Program-made: the position numbers and the translations under genes | Notes under the pieces: model-generated | The model's input: only the letters and a program-made list of their open reading frames with translations | Told to the model about the DNA's origin: nothing | Database searches by the model: none | Shown: positions 44,580 to 55,028 of the stretch, piece by piece | Layout: each line of letters opens with the position of its first letter | Numbering within the stretch: position 1 is the stretch's first letter | NCBI RefSeq assembly: GCF_029689925.1 | Contig: NZ_CP121445.1 | Location: 4,386,501 to 4,450,500 of the forward strand | DNA: 64,000 nt | Reading direction: 5' to 3' | Origin: Anaerocolumna sp. AGMB13025 | GTDB lineage: Bacteria > Bacillota > Clostridia > Lachnospirales > Lachnospiraceae

Positions 44580-45816
44580 AGGTCAGTTCCTTAAAAAACC
44601 GATTATAGTATATATCTTTTATAGTTGCGACTGTGCTTACGGCATCATGTTTGCCTAAATCCGTAGCAGATTCATAATTGCCGTACACGATGTTAATTGG
44701 CAGCTTCTCCAGTTTGGGAAAATCATTTTCAACATAGCGTATTTCCTCCTTGTTTTTAGAACGGGAGGTATTTACCAATGCCACATGGATAAAATCGGAC
44801 AGGGGCAGTTTTAGTTTGGCGTTCCTGGTCAGATACCGGTATGCACTGGTTAGGAATTCACTAGCTGTATAATTCGGAGTTTCATAATCTTCCCCTATAT
44901 TGCAGATAAATGCCTTTAGCGCCTTGGTATTGGAATAGATGGCTTCCGGTATTCCCATTGTCATATAACTTGGGAAAAGGGAGGAGTGCTGGGTACCGGG
45001 GGCATAAATTATGATATCGGCATTGGAAATCGTTTGAATGGCTTCTGGAGTTCCGTACACATAACTTTGTATTCGGGAAAGATAATCCGTCTTTTCTCTG
45101 GTGGTTGTAAACTTGCTTTCAATGAGATCTTTATCCAGGTATTCATCAATTAAGAATATATCTTTGATTCTGTCGCTGGAGCGAAGTTCGACGATTTCAG
45201 CTTCATCATAGCAGATTCTACCGTTTTCCCTGATTCCCACCAACTTTTTGTTTTCCAGATTGGTCGGAACGACATCTCCCCGTACATGCAGCAGCAAGTT
45301 AAACAAATTAATGGTCTTATTAAAATCCTTATCCAGAATTTCATAAGCTCCTGCATACAGGCAGTTGGATAAAGAACAATCGGAAAAATTAAATTCCCTG
45401 CCCTGTACCTTCTCATAAATCTCAAGGGAGGTCAAAAACTGGCTTAAGAGCTTTTTGATCAGATTCTCAAGATCACTGTCGTTAATTATAATATTATCGA
45501 TCCGGTTGCTTTCCCCTGTAACAAAGGAATTTAAGATATGAATACATTGTTCATGTTTGATATCTTCCGGAAAACGATACTTAAATATTTCCGACCAGAT
45601 TCTAAAATTTTCAAACCCTGGAGACATGAGATTCTCTTGATTTTTTCTAATGTCGGACGGACCCAGCATATTAAAAAAATCCCGGATCTCACCTGTGGAT
45701 TTTCCATCATCGTATGCATTAACAATCAACGATAATCTTAAGGTTTCATCCTTTACTAATTCCTTTACTAACGTATTCGATCCTCTGCCGCCTGAAAATA
45801 CAGCTACTTTTAACAT
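44560..45816 (-). CDS. CofD/YvcK-family protein
   Basis: The 418-residue protein has the family start VAVFSGGRGSNTLVKEL (Gly-rich loop about 8-14) and INAYDDGKSTGEIRDFF-type motifs with GPSDIRKNQENLM. CofD transfers a phospholactyl group in F420 synthesis; YvcK relatives bind nucleotide sugars. This protein is longer than either and sits in a PKS operon with a HIT-like protein and a HAD enzyme, so it may transfer a phosphoryl or nucleotidyl-linked group. The start has GGAGGATATT. Function is inferred. Confidence 0.75.
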   Translation of the reverse strand: MLKVAVFSGGRGSNTLVKELVKDETLRLSLIVNAYDDGKSTGEIRDFFNMLGPSDIRKNQENLMSPGFENFRIWSEIFKYRFPEDIKHEQCIHILNSFVTGESNRIDNIIINDSDLENLIKKLLSQFLTSLEIYEKVQGREFNFSDCSLSNCLYAGAYEILDKDFNKTINLFNLLLHVRGDVVPTNLENKKLVGIRENGRICYDEAEIVELRSSDRIKDIFLIDEYLDKDLIESKFTTTREKTDYLSRIQSYVYGTPEAIQTISNADIIIYAPGTQHSSLFPSYMTMGIPEAIYSNTKALKAFICNIGEDYETPNYTASEFLTSAYRYLTRNAKLKLPLSDFIHVALVNTSRSKNKEEIRYVENDFPKLEKLPINIVYGNYESATDLGKHDAVSTVATIKDIYYNRFFKELTYEIKVG

Positions 45817-45830
45817 AATAATATCCTCCT

Positions 45831-46703
45831 TTATTGGTAGATTGATTGTAAAAAACTTTTAACTTCATTTTGGTTATAAGTTACTTCTTCAATAATGTTT
45901 ATTAATGTTTCCTGATGAAACCCTTCAAAGGGATTGTCTGTGGTTACGGGCGATGTGATTAAAAAATGACCGCTTAGTTCTAATCCTCCCACCATGGAAT
46001 CGATTAGGCAGGATACTTCTTTTTTTCTGGGAATAAATAAAATTTTATCCTCCCAAAAAAGAAGCGAAAACAAAGGTGTTTCGCTTCTGGTTCCGTCTTT
46101 TTTAATTGTTTTAAAGGTTTTTGAAATAGTAAGCTCCTGGATTAATTCAAACAGCAGCCTGCACCTTTTTTCTGTATTCCCTGTGATAAGTATGTTCCCT
46201 CCCGGATACTGGGGGATTGCTCCTAAATTTTCGCAAAAAAGCTCATAGGGTAATTTTTCAATATAAAACGGCTCAAACAGCACCTGGGTATGAAAATGGT
46301 TTAACGTTGCTGCTGTTCCTGCCAGATTCAAAAAAGACCGGAACCCATGCTCTTCCACTGATCTGGTCACCTCATAGAGTTCTGTATAAGATAACTCATT
46401 TTGGGGGTGATACTCTCTGGAACATAAAATACTGTGATATCTCGTTACCGGCCTGTTGTTTGCCAACAGTACCAAACTCTCAAATTCATATAGGCAATCT
46501 TTCCTGTTCCAGATTTCGGTGCCTAAAGGTAACTCTGTTCTCCTTTCACCATAAAACCGCTTTGCCCTTTCCGGCGCATATCCAAGCTTTAAGGAAAACA
46601 ATCCGCTACATAAGGTAATCTCCTGGTTCTCCTTTGGGTAATAATGTATTAAACCCTCCTTCCATAGCTTATCCCAGCTGTCCTTGATTACTTCAACAGA
46701 CAT
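45831..46703 (-). CDS. HIT-like nucleotidyltransferase / phosphorylase (GalT/Apa/GDPGP fold)
   Basis: The 290-residue protein has the catalytic signature LNHFHTQV (His136, His138, Gln140). This HxHxQ pattern belongs to the histidine-triad branch including galactose-1-phosphate uridylyltransferase, Ap4A phosphorylase and GDP-hexose phosphorylase. These enzymes move nucleotidyl groups between sugar phosphates. The start has AGGAGGTGGATT. It is sandwiched between the PKS and CofD-like genes. I cannot tell its substrates. Confidence 0.7.
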   Translation of the reverse strand: MSVEVIKDSWDKLWKEGLIHYYPKENQEITLCSGLFSLKLGYAPERAKRFYGERRTELPLGTEIWNRKDCLYEFESLVLLANNRPVTRYHSILCSREYHPQNELSYTELYEVTRSVEEHGFRSFLNLAGTAATLNHFHTQVLFEPFYIEKLPYELFCENLGAIPQYPGGNILITGNTEKRCRLLFELIQELTISKTFKTIKKDGTRSETPLFSLLFWEDKILFIPRKKEVSCLIDSMVGGLELSGHFLITSPVTTDNPFEGFHQETLINIIEEVTYNQNEVKSFLQSIYQ

Positions 46704-46724
46704 AATCCACCTCCTTACAGCAAA

Positions 46725-49700
46725 TTACTGCTCCTTATAATTTTCCAGAAATTCAAGAATTGCATTGCTTACAATCTCATGATGGGTAAGATGTATAAAA
46801 TGCCCCCCGTCTGCAATTTCTATATACTTTGAATTTTCGACTTTTGAATGAATAAGCTTGGATTCCTCCGTCTCTACTACCGTATCCACCGCGCCAACGA
46901 TTACCAAAGTAGGTACCTTTATTTGCTCTAAAACATCCCTGGTTGTCATTCTTACTTTCATTAATTCCAGATACTTTAGTAATACCGGACTATTCGTGGA
47001 TTGGCTGTGTTTATATATTTCAATATAATAATCAATATTTTGAATTACATCGTAGGACTTTGCATTTCTTTTTACTGCTTCAAAATCTTTTGATACGGCT
47101 TCCGTAAAGGAAAATACCTGGGCTACCCCTTCAAACTTGGTAGCGGTAATGCTTCCGATAAGGGTTAATGTCCGAACCCTGTCCGGATACGTAAGGGCGA
47201 TGTTTTGTGCTATAATTCCTCCATAAGAACCACCCACGACATGCAATGGCTGACGGATTTCCAATTTATCAAGGACCTTTATGAGTATTTCGCTGATACC
47301 TTTAAAAGAAAGATCTTCTGTTCCGTCACTTCTGCCATGTCCCGGCAGATTTATTCCTATTACCTGATACTTAGAGGACAATTCTATAAACTGATAGGAA
47401 CTGATTACTGTAGTTACAGCAAGACCCGGAATAATTAAGACCGGCTCTCCACTTCCCTTCCTACTTACCTCAATTTTTATGTTATCCTCTACTTCTACCA
47501 GAAAGCTTTCCAAATCAACGGGCAGTTTAATATCCTTTGATTTTTCTTTGATTAAGTCTGAGAAACGGGGTTCTTTTGTTTCTTCATAAGTGAGAAGATT
47601 CATACCGGTCGCAGCTTCTGATTCAGCCTTTGAAACTTCTTCCCCAAACATGGAGACAGTTTTTTCTGAATGATTTTGAATCAAATACTCGGCCAGCTCC
47701 TCTAAATTTGTATTATCTAAAAATAAAGTAGCCGGTAAATCATCAAAACTGGCTTCTAAGGCTGCCAGAATTTGAAACCCCAGGATGGAATCAATTCCGA
47801 ATTCTTCAAAACTTAGCTGAGACTCTATACTGTCTTTATTGCATTTAAGAATCTCAGCCATTGTGTCTTGCAGGAAATCGATCAGTTTTCTTTTTAAAGT
47901 ATCTTCTTTATATCCCTTTGCAGGTTCTATTATACTTGCTGGATTATCCTTGCTTACATTGTCCTGCAAATTATTGACCTGGCTTACATTACCCTTCCTT
48001 ACATTGTCCTGCAAATTATTGACCTGGCTTACATCACCCTGCCTAACATTGTTCTGCCAATCATTGTCCTGGCTTACTTTGTCCTGCCTTATATTGTCCT
48101 GCCTTATATTGTCCTGCCAATCATTGTTCTGGTTTACATTATCCCGTCTTACATCACCTTGCCTAAAAAAACTGCTTTGCATCGACAAGGTATTCTTATC
48201 AATTCCAGATATGTTTTGATGAAATAATCCATTGATTCTGTCTTGATAATTTTGCATGAAATAAGCAACAAGTTCATCAATATTATCATTATCCAGAAAC
48301 AGAGTGGTAGGTATGTCGCCAAAACTCTCTTCCAGGTCCCCGTATATTTGAAACCCTAAAATAGAATCAATGCCATACTCCTGGAAGCTCGTTCGGTTTT
48401 CAATACTGTCCTTATCGCATTTCAGGGTCTTGGCAATAATAGTTTTTAGATAATCACGGATTCTCTCCTTTGTAACCTCCTGATCTTCCACGGTTTGATG
48501 TTTACCTGATTTGTTCTTACCATCAGCAGATATATCTTTTCCTTCAATAACACTTACCGTGTTTCGTTTCTCAGATTGGAACGGCAGCTTTAAAGCGGCA
48601 TCTTCACCCGGATTGTTTCTAGCAGACGTAATTCCCATCTGCTTTAGAACCTTGTTTTCTGCCTTAAGTATAAAAACCTGGCTCTCTTTCGCCTTCAGTA
48701 CCCATTCAACAATTTCCATGCCTTCCCTGGGTTCGATTGCCTGTATTCCAATCTTCTTCATTCTTTCTCTGAATTCTTCCTGTTCGCCGGAACCAATTCC
48801 CCAATACCCCCAGTTAAATATTTTTACCGGATAGGAGGTTTTATCCTGTATATAGCAGGCAAAAGTATCTTTAAAATTTAATCCGCTGACATAATTGCTT
48901 TGACCCGGCATTCCTATCTGGGAGGAGGTTGAGGAGAAGAAAGCCATGAAATCCAAAGCTTCCTTTTGAAATATGGAATATAATACTACACTTCCGTATA
49001 CTTTGGGATCAAAGGCAGTTTTAAACTCTTCTTCCGTCATCTTATATATCATTTTATCCGCCGAAACCATAGCAGAATGAAAAACGCCGTTAATCTTATC
49101 CCCATATAAAGCTTTCACTTCACTGACCGCAGCCTTCATACTCTCTGGATCCGTAATATCTGCCTGATAATAATGAACGGTTCCGCCAAGTGACTCAATT
49201 TCTTTGATTATATTCTTTTTACTTTCATTTAACCCGCCTCTGCCGATTAAAAACAACCTCGCTTTTACTTTCTTTGATAAATACCGGCTCAGTATAAGGC
49301 CGATTCCTCCTGCTCCCCCAAGAATAACGTAAACTCCCTTTTCCTTAAACACACTTTGTGTTACAGAAGGTATAGGAAGAGCTTCTATTTTACGCTCATA
49401 ACGGTTTCCCTCCCGGTAAACAACGGTTTCTCCGTTGGGGTTATGGGGTTCGTTAAGTACAGGTATTAAGGCGGAATCGAGGTTTTCCCCACTCAGGCTG
49501 TCATTGCCGTTAAGTAGATCAATATCAACAGTTGTAATTTTGTATTTGGTATATTCTTTTGCCAAAGATTTGATAAAGCCGTGGATACCGGAGGCAGCAG
49601 GCACAACAACAGGACTGTTACCTACCGGATATATATTGTTGGTAATCACTTTTAACTCTACCGGACGCTTACCGGATTTGCCCCCCTCTAAGGCTTTAAT

Positions 49701-52700
49701 CAGCCGGAACAGGCTAATTACCCCTTTTTCCGAGGCATCTTTTACTGCTAAAAGATTATCCTCTTCCAAAGTTTTCAGTTTAATTCCTCCCAAAAAGTAA
49801 ATCAGATTTCTCTCTTTTACTTTTTTAATTGTTTCACCTAACGCCTTGGGATCATCATACTTAGCTTCCCAGAAATCATCAGATTTTTGAATTGTTTCCT
49901 CTCCTAATAGTATCCGTACTGTTTTCACGTGCTTATCTGCGATTCTATCTGCAATTATCTCCCCCTCCTTTGTATAAATTATCATAGCCGTCTGATTAAA
50001 AGATAAATTCCCACCTCTTATTTCATTTGATGAATCGGTAAGTAAAGGTGATTTGCGCCATACCGGCTCATAGAAGCAATCGGGTGATTTACTGCGTATT
50101 TCTTTTAATACGTATTTATGGAATCTGGCACAGACCTCTCCTGCTTCATTTATCAGGGAAATCTCATAGCTGTTATTACCTGAGGCTTTCACGTAGGAAT
50201 ACATGACAGGCTTTAAGGGCTTAAGTATTTCAAATCTCTCCACTGCAAAGGGTAAGTTTATTTTCCCGTCTGCAGCTGCAATACAGCTGATGGTCTGTAA
50301 GGCACTATCCAATAAAGCAGGAGGGAGGGTATAGGTTTTTAAATCAGGTCCGCTGTTTTCGGGAATATGAATAATACCAAGTACCTCCCGGTCATTTTTA
50401 TAGATTTCTTTGATTCCTTTAAAATACTTCCCGTAATTGATCCCGCTGATCTCATAGTGTTTATAAATATCCTCCCCGCTTATTACCTGGGGGCACCTAC
50501 TCTTTAACTCCTCCAGGGAAATAATCTGATTTTGTCCGGTTTTCTCTGCCTTATGTATTTCACCTTTTGCACAAAGGGGAGAATTAGTACCCGCGCCGTC
50601 TTCCTTTACTTCAAATAATAATTTTTCTCCTTCCTTTTTGAAGGAAATAAGTATTTTTAAACCGGATTTATTCATAATAAGAGGACTTAACCAAAAGAGC
50701 CTGCTAATCTCAAGCTCCTTGCTGTTAAAGATAACAGACGCTGCCTGATAGGCCATTTCCATATATCCTACTCCCGGAAATATATTCTGTCCGTTAATAA
50801 CATGGTCTTTCACAATGGTTTCATGGGGATATAAGTCTTTACTGAAAACCATTTCCCCGTTAAAACTCATAAGGTACTCTGTTGCATGAATTAAGGTACC
50901 TAATTCTTTTTTGTTGTTATCTGAATTCTTAGAACTTTCCGGTAACCAATAACTTTCCTTCGTAAAGGGGTAGGTAGGCAGGGAAATTCTCTGTACGGTT
51001 TCTGGATTATGGAGCAGTTTCCAGTTTATTTCATAGCCCGTTGTCCATAGCTTGGCAATCTGATTTAATTTCCGTTTACTTATCCACTGTTCCACCATTG
51101 CGTCTGCATCTTCATCCCCGCCTAATATTTCTAAGCTATCCTGGGTCTTTTTAATATTATTGGATATAAGGCGGTTTGATTTTTCTCCGTTTATAAATTG
51201 CTTTAATAAAGTTCGTAATTCTTCCGTACTGCTTACTACAAAGGCCAGCCTTTCATTCATTGCCTCCCTGCCTGCTTGTAAGGTAAAAGCAATATGTTCA
51301 AGATTATACTTCGTATCAGAGTAAGTCTTACCCCTGGTATTTCCCATAACGGATTTCTCTAAGTCCGCCACAGCAACCTGGTCCAAAGGATATGCTAAGC
51401 TATCCTTTCCGTCAGAGTTTAAAGCATCTAATAAATCAATTGCATACTGTTTTAAATTTTTCTCAGTTCGGGCGGATAAAACGATGATCTGGTCTTCCTC
51501 TATTGCCTCCGGAAGTTCTTCCATACTATATTCTTCAAGAACAACATGTGCATTGGCACCGCCAAATCCAAAGGAACTAACTCCTGCGCGGCGGGGTATC
51601 CTGTTGCCCTGCATATCTTCTAATTGATTCCATTCTCTGGTTTCTGTCACAATATAAAATGGGCTGTTCTCAAAGTTAATATAAGGATTAAGCTTATTAA
51701 AGTTAATACTTGCCGGTAATGTATGGTTACGCATGGCCAGGATAACTTTTATGATTCCGGCTATTCCTGCTGCCGGTTCCAAATGTCCGATGTTCGTTTT
51801 TACTGATCCCAGACCGCACCGGGGTTCCCTCACCATCACCTGGTAATCTTTACTTAGCTCCTGAAAGGCTTTCTTTAAACCTTCGATTTCCACCGGGTCA
51901 CCAAGCTCGGTTCCGGTGCCGTGGGCTTCAATATAGGTAACAGAATCCGGATCCATACCGGCTTCCTTATAGGCTGCCGCTAAGACTGCTGCCTGAGAAT
52001 CGGAATTGGGAGCAGTTAAGGAGTTCGCTCTTCCGCCATGATTTTGGGCACTGCCTTTAATCACCGCATATATGTTATCACGGTCTTTTATAGCCTGTTT
52101 TAAAGGTTTTAGCAGGATAACACCTATCCCTTCCCCTCTTACATAACCATTTGCACTTTCATCAAAGGTTTTGCAATGATTATCGGGAGATAAAACTCCT
52201 AACTTACTGGCACTTAAAAAGGTCTTTGGGGAAAGCATCAGACTAACACCGCCGGCTACGGCCATTTCACTTTCTCCCCTTTGTATGGATTTGACCGCAT
52301 GATGGATTGCAACAAGGCTTCCGGAACAGGCGGTGTCAATGGCTTCACTGGGACCTTTAAAATTCATATAGTAGGATATCCGGTTAGCTAAAACCGCATG
52401 AGAGTTGCCAGTTACGATCTGGGGTTTCATTTCATCCGATTCCTGTAACAGTTCCTGATAATCATTAAATTGGACCCCGATGTAGACCCCGATAGGCTTT
52501 CCGGATAACTCAGACGCTTTATACCCCGCATCTTCGGTTACTTTCCATATGGTCTGCAAAAGCAGACGCTGCTGGGGGTCCATAAGTTCCGCTTCCATTG
52601 GGGAAATATTAAAAAAGGAAGCGTCGAATTTATCAACATCTTTAATAAAGCCACCACATTTAGACATTGACTTATTTTTAGCCAGACGGTCCTCGCTGTA

Positions 52701-54992
52701 GTACTCTCTCCAGTCCCACCGTTCAGAAGGGATTTCTGTGATCATATCCCTGCCTTCTTTTAGATTGTCCCAGAATTCGTTTAAGTCCTTTGAACCGGGG
52801 AACAATCCTTCTGCTCCAATGATTGCAACGGGTTCATAGGACGTTAGCTCTTGTTCGTTGTATTTACTATTACAGGTAACCGGTTCCTGAAAATGATTTT
52901 TAAGCGGTACCAAATATCCCTTGCGAGTTTGAGTTCCTTTTTCACTCGTTGTTACCAAGTCTGGCTCATTGTCAATAGATTGCTTTATAATTATTTCTTC
53001 TTTAATTCTCTGCATTCTATTTACTGCTTTATTTTTTATCGTTTCACTGATTTCTTTTCCACTACCAGCTATTTCTTTTTTACTTCTCCTATTAATACCA
53101 GACCGGTCATAGTACTGATTTATTTCATTGAAGAAACCATCCAGTAAATACTGTGCCAAGCCTTTAATAGTACTGGCGGAAAATAAGATGGTTGGTGATA
53201 ACTCTATATTAAATTTCTCACCAAGCTTTTTAATCAATATCTTTAATGAGATGGAGTCAAAACCAAAATCGCCGAAGTTGAGATTGCTCTCGATATCCTT
53301 AACATTAACCTTTAAAATATCTGCTGCTATGAATCTGATATCATATTCCAGATCATTATCCAGGGAAGCATCATCTGCTTTCTTAGGAAGTGCCGCAAAG
53401 ATTGTCCTTGATTCTAAATTATTTTCCCGTCCGGTTACTTTTGGTTGAAGATTATCACTAATCCCCAGTATTTTTTCAACTTTTTGCGGGTTACCATAAA
53501 ATACAATGACCTGTTCCCGGTCCATTCCCAGTATTTCATTAAATGCCCTGAGGCCGTCATCATCCCGCAGATAACTTAAACCGGAGGTTTGCAGATATAA
53601 ATTTTCCGTTTCTTTCTCCTGATGCATCCCGCCATTTTCCCATAAGGGCCAGTTTATCGTTATGGTCCTGCCTGACCGCAGTCCGTTTTTCCTGAAAGAC
53701 TGCCTGAAATCCTTATAGCAGTCAAGGAACCGGTTCCCTACGGAATAATCGCATTGTCCAAAGTCTCCGATTATTGACGAGGTGGAAGAAAAAAGTATGA
53801 AATATTCCAGAGGCTCATTTTTTGTTAACTCATCTAAGATTACAGTTCCAAGCATCTTGGTCTGTACTACCCTGTTAAATTCATCGTACTCTTTTTGTGA
53901 GATTAATTTATCACTTACCAATCCTGCTGCATGGATTACTCCGTTAAGTTCCCCAAATCTCTTCTTTGTTTCTTCAATCACCTTTTGCATCTGAGTCTTA
54001 TTGGTAACATCGACTTTTTGATATAAGACCTGGCTTCCTGTTGTTTCGAGATCTTCTATCATTTCTATTTTCTTATTATCTAATTCTGATCGTCCTACTA
54101 AAACCAGATTTACCTCGTATTCCTCTGCTAAGTATCTGGCAAATAGCATACCCAGTTTTCCTGCGCCTCCTGTAATCAAAAAGACAGAACCTGGTCTTAT
54201 ATATGGCTTTTCAAAGGAAGGAGCCGGTAATTTTTTATATGTTTTTATATGCCTCTTGTTTTTATGATAAAAAATTTCCGGCTCTGAATATGAACTGGAT
54301 AATTCCTGATTTATAAACTCATTTATTTGCTGTATTTCATCGATATGAACCGTTGAAAATGCCACCTCCGGCATAAGAAATCCGGTGGATTTGCCGAAAT
54401 TAGCTATTATATCATGAAAGGGATCCGGCAGTTCTTCTTTTTTCTGAGTAAATACAAGTATTTTGTTTAAATCCGTCATTCTTACCTGAATTATGCTTTT
54501 TAAAAGATTGAAAAGATTATCTGTCCCCTCCGTCATACCGGAGGCTTCCATATCTAAAATAGAAGTTACTCCATTTGTGATTTTTTGTATCATCTCAAGA
54601 TCCAAACTACCGGAACTTAATGTCCAGGAATACACGATATGCTTTGCCGAAAAGCCTTCCTCCTTTAGTACATTCAAAAGTTTTACATAATCCTCATAGA
54701 TATGGGGATTAATTTCATATTCATTTCTCCCAAGGTATTGATATCTGCCGCCTTGGTATACAGTGACAATCTTTTCTTTATTTACTAGATTACTGTCAAT
54801 ACTTACCGGAATTTCTTTTAGTCCGAATACTAAAACGGATTCTATTTGTTTTATTGTGCTTTTATCAAGCACCCTCTCGGTCCATTCCTCTTCATAGTAA
54901 TTCAATATATGTCCGGTTGAAGAGTCCCTGTTATCCTCTGCTAAGTAAACGCTGTTTAAAGCTTTTTCTTCTTTCTTATTGCTTCCTGACAT
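46725..54992 (-). CDS. Trans-AT polyketide synthase, terminal protein (KR-ACP-KS-DH-KR-ACP-ACP-TE)
   Basis: The 2755-residue protein has these domains by residue: KR (about 265-510, GGAGKLG, Y-S-V-G-N); ACP (Ser580, GFDSIS); KS (718-1155, Cys889 in DTACSGS, His1024, His1070); no AT but a trans-AT docking linker ending YPFTKESYW; DH (1365-1640, His1397, Asp1562); KR (1640-2120, Tyr in NYVSGL); ACP (Ser2210); a Q/N/D-rich repeat linker (2280-2345); ACP (Ser2402); alpha/beta hydrolase thioesterase (2490-2755, GGSYGG Ser2589, GGHF). Its N-terminal KR-ACP completes the module begun by the previous protein. AGGAGGGG precedes the start. Confidence 0.92.
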   Translation of the reverse strand: MSGSNKKEEKALNSVYLAEDNRDSSTGHILNYYEEEWTERVLDKSTIKQIESVLVFGLKEIPVSIDSNLVNKEKIVTVYQGGRYQYLGRNEYEINPHIYEDYVKLLNVLKEEGFSAKHIVYSWTLSSGSLDLEMIQKITNGVTSILDMEASGMTEGTDNLFNLLKSIIQVRMTDLNKILVFTQKKEELPDPFHDIIANFGKSTGFLMPEVAFSTVHIDEIQQINEFINQELSSSYSEPEIFYHKNKRHIKTYKKLPAPSFEKPYIRPGSVFLITGGAGKLGMLFARYLAEEYEVNLVLVGRSELDNKKIEMIEDLETTGSQVLYQKVDVTNKTQMQKVIEETKKRFGELNGVIHAAGLVSDKLISQKEYDEFNRVVQTKMLGTVILDELTKNEPLEYFILFSSTSSIIGDFGQCDYSVGNRFLDCYKDFRQSFRKNGLRSGRTITINWPLWENGGMHQEKETENLYLQTSGLSYLRDDDGLRAFNEILGMDREQVIVFYGNPQKVEKILGISDNLQPKVTGRENNLESRTIFAALPKKADDASLDNDLEYDIRFIAADILKVNVKDIESNLNFGDFGFDSISLKILIKKLGEKFNIELSPTILFSASTIKGLAQYLLDGFFNEINQYYDRSGINRRSKKEIAGSGKEISETIKNKAVNRMQRIKEEIIIKQSIDNEPDLVTTSEKGTQTRKGYLVPLKNHFQEPVTCNSKYNEQELTSYEPVAIIGAEGLFPGSKDLNEFWDNLKEGRDMITEIPSERWDWREYYSEDRLAKNKSMSKCGGFIKDVDKFDASFFNISPMEAELMDPQQRLLLQTIWKVTEDAGYKASELSGKPIGVYIGVQFNDYQELLQESDEMKPQIVTGNSHAVLANRISYYMNFKGPSEAIDTACSGSLVAIHHAVKSIQRGESEMAVAGGVSLMLSPKTFLSASKLGVLSPDNHCKTFDESANGYVRGEGIGVILLKPLKQAIKDRDNIYAVIKGSAQNHGGRANSLTAPNSDSQAAVLAAAYKEAGMDPDSVTYIEAHGTGTELGDPVEIEGLKKAFQELSKDYQVMVREPRCGLGSVKTNIGHLEPAAGIAGIIKVILAMRNHTLPASINFNKLNPYINFENSPFYIVTETREWNQLEDMQGNRIPRRAGVSSFGFGGANAHVVLEEYSMEELPEAIEEDQIIVLSARTEKNLKQYAIDLLDALNSDGKDSLAYPLDQVAVADLEKSVMGNTRGKTYSDTKYNLEHIAFTLQAGREAMNERLAFVVSSTEELRTLLKQFINGEKSNRLISNNIKKTQDSLEILGGDEDADAMVEQWISKRKLNQIAKLWTTGYEINWKLLHNPETVQRISLPTYPFTKESYWLPESSKNSDNNKKELGTLIHATEYLMSFNGEMVFSKDLYPHETIVKDHVINGQNIFPGVGYMEMAYQAASVIFNSKELEISRLFWLSPLIMNKSGLKILISFKKEGEKLLFEVKEDGAGTNSPLCAKGEIHKAEKTGQNQIISLEELKSRCPQVISGEDIYKHYEISGINYGKYFKGIKEIYKNDREVLGIIHIPENSGPDLKTYTLPPALLDSALQTISCIAAADGKINLPFAVERFEILKPLKPVMYSYVKASGNNSYEISLINEAGEVCARFHKYVLKEIRSKSPDCFYEPVWRKSPLLTDSSNEIRGGNLSFNQTAMIIYTKEGEIIADRIADKHVKTVRILLGEETIQKSDDFWEAKYDDPKALGETIKKVKERNLIYFLGGIKLKTLEEDNLLAVKDASEKGVISLFRLIKALEGGKSGKRPVELKVITNNIYPVGNSPVVVPAASGIHGFIKSLAKEYTKYKITTVDIDLLNGNDSLSGENLDSALIPVLNEPHNPNGETVVYREGNRYERKIEALPIPSVTQSVFKEKGVYVILGGAGGIGLILSRYLSKKVKARLFLIGRGGLNESKKNIIKEIESLGGTVHYYQADITDPESMKAAVSEVKALYGDKINGVFHSAMVSADKMIYKMTEEEFKTAFDPKVYGSVVLYSIFQKEALDFMAFFSSTSSQIGMPGQSNYVSGLNFKDTFACYIQDKTSYPVKIFNWGYWGIGSGEQEEFRERMKKIGIQAIEPREGMEIVEWVLKAKESQVFILKAENKVLKQMGITSARNNPGEDAALKLPFQSEKRNTVSVIEGKDISADGKNKSGKHQTVEDQEVTKERIRDYLKTIIAKTLKCDKDSIENRTSFQEYGIDSILGFQIYGDLEESFGDIPTTLFLDNDNIDELVAYFMQNYQDRINGLFHQNISGIDKNTLSMQSSFFRQGDVRRDNVNQNNDWQDNIRQDNIRQDKVSQDNDWQNNVRQGDVSQVNNLQDNVRKGNVSQVNNLQDNVSKDNPASIIEPAKGYKEDTLKRKLIDFLQDTMAEILKCNKDSIESQLSFEEFGIDSILGFQILAALEASFDDLPATLFLDNTNLEELAEYLIQNHSEKTVSMFGEEVSKAESEAATGMNLLTYEETKEPRFSDLIKEKSKDIKLPVDLESFLVEVEDNIKIEVSRKGSGEPVLIIPGLAVTTVISSYQFIELSSKYQVIGINLPGHGRSDGTEDLSFKGISEILIKVLDKLEIRQPLHVVGGSYGGIIAQNIALTYPDRVRTLTLIGSITATKFEGVAQVFSFTEAVSKDFEAVKRNAKSYDVIQNIDYYIEIYKHSQSTNSPVLLKYLELMKVRMTTRDVLEQIKVPTLVIVGAVDTVVETEESKLIHSKVENSKYIEIADGGHFIHLTHHEIVSNAILEFLENYKEQ
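47935..48170 (-). repeat. Tandem repeats in the inter-ACP linker of the terminal PKS
   Basis: Within the coding sequence, near-identical units (TTACATTGTCCTGC, CTGACATT-like) encode a QDNVRQ/QVNNLQDN-rich linker between the two C-terminal ACPs. The repeats are in frame and vary by a few bases. Such linkers expand and shrink easily between strains. Confidence 0.8.
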
Positions 54993-55028
54993 ATCACCCC
55001 TCCTGTATACTTTCCTTAACTTAGATAC

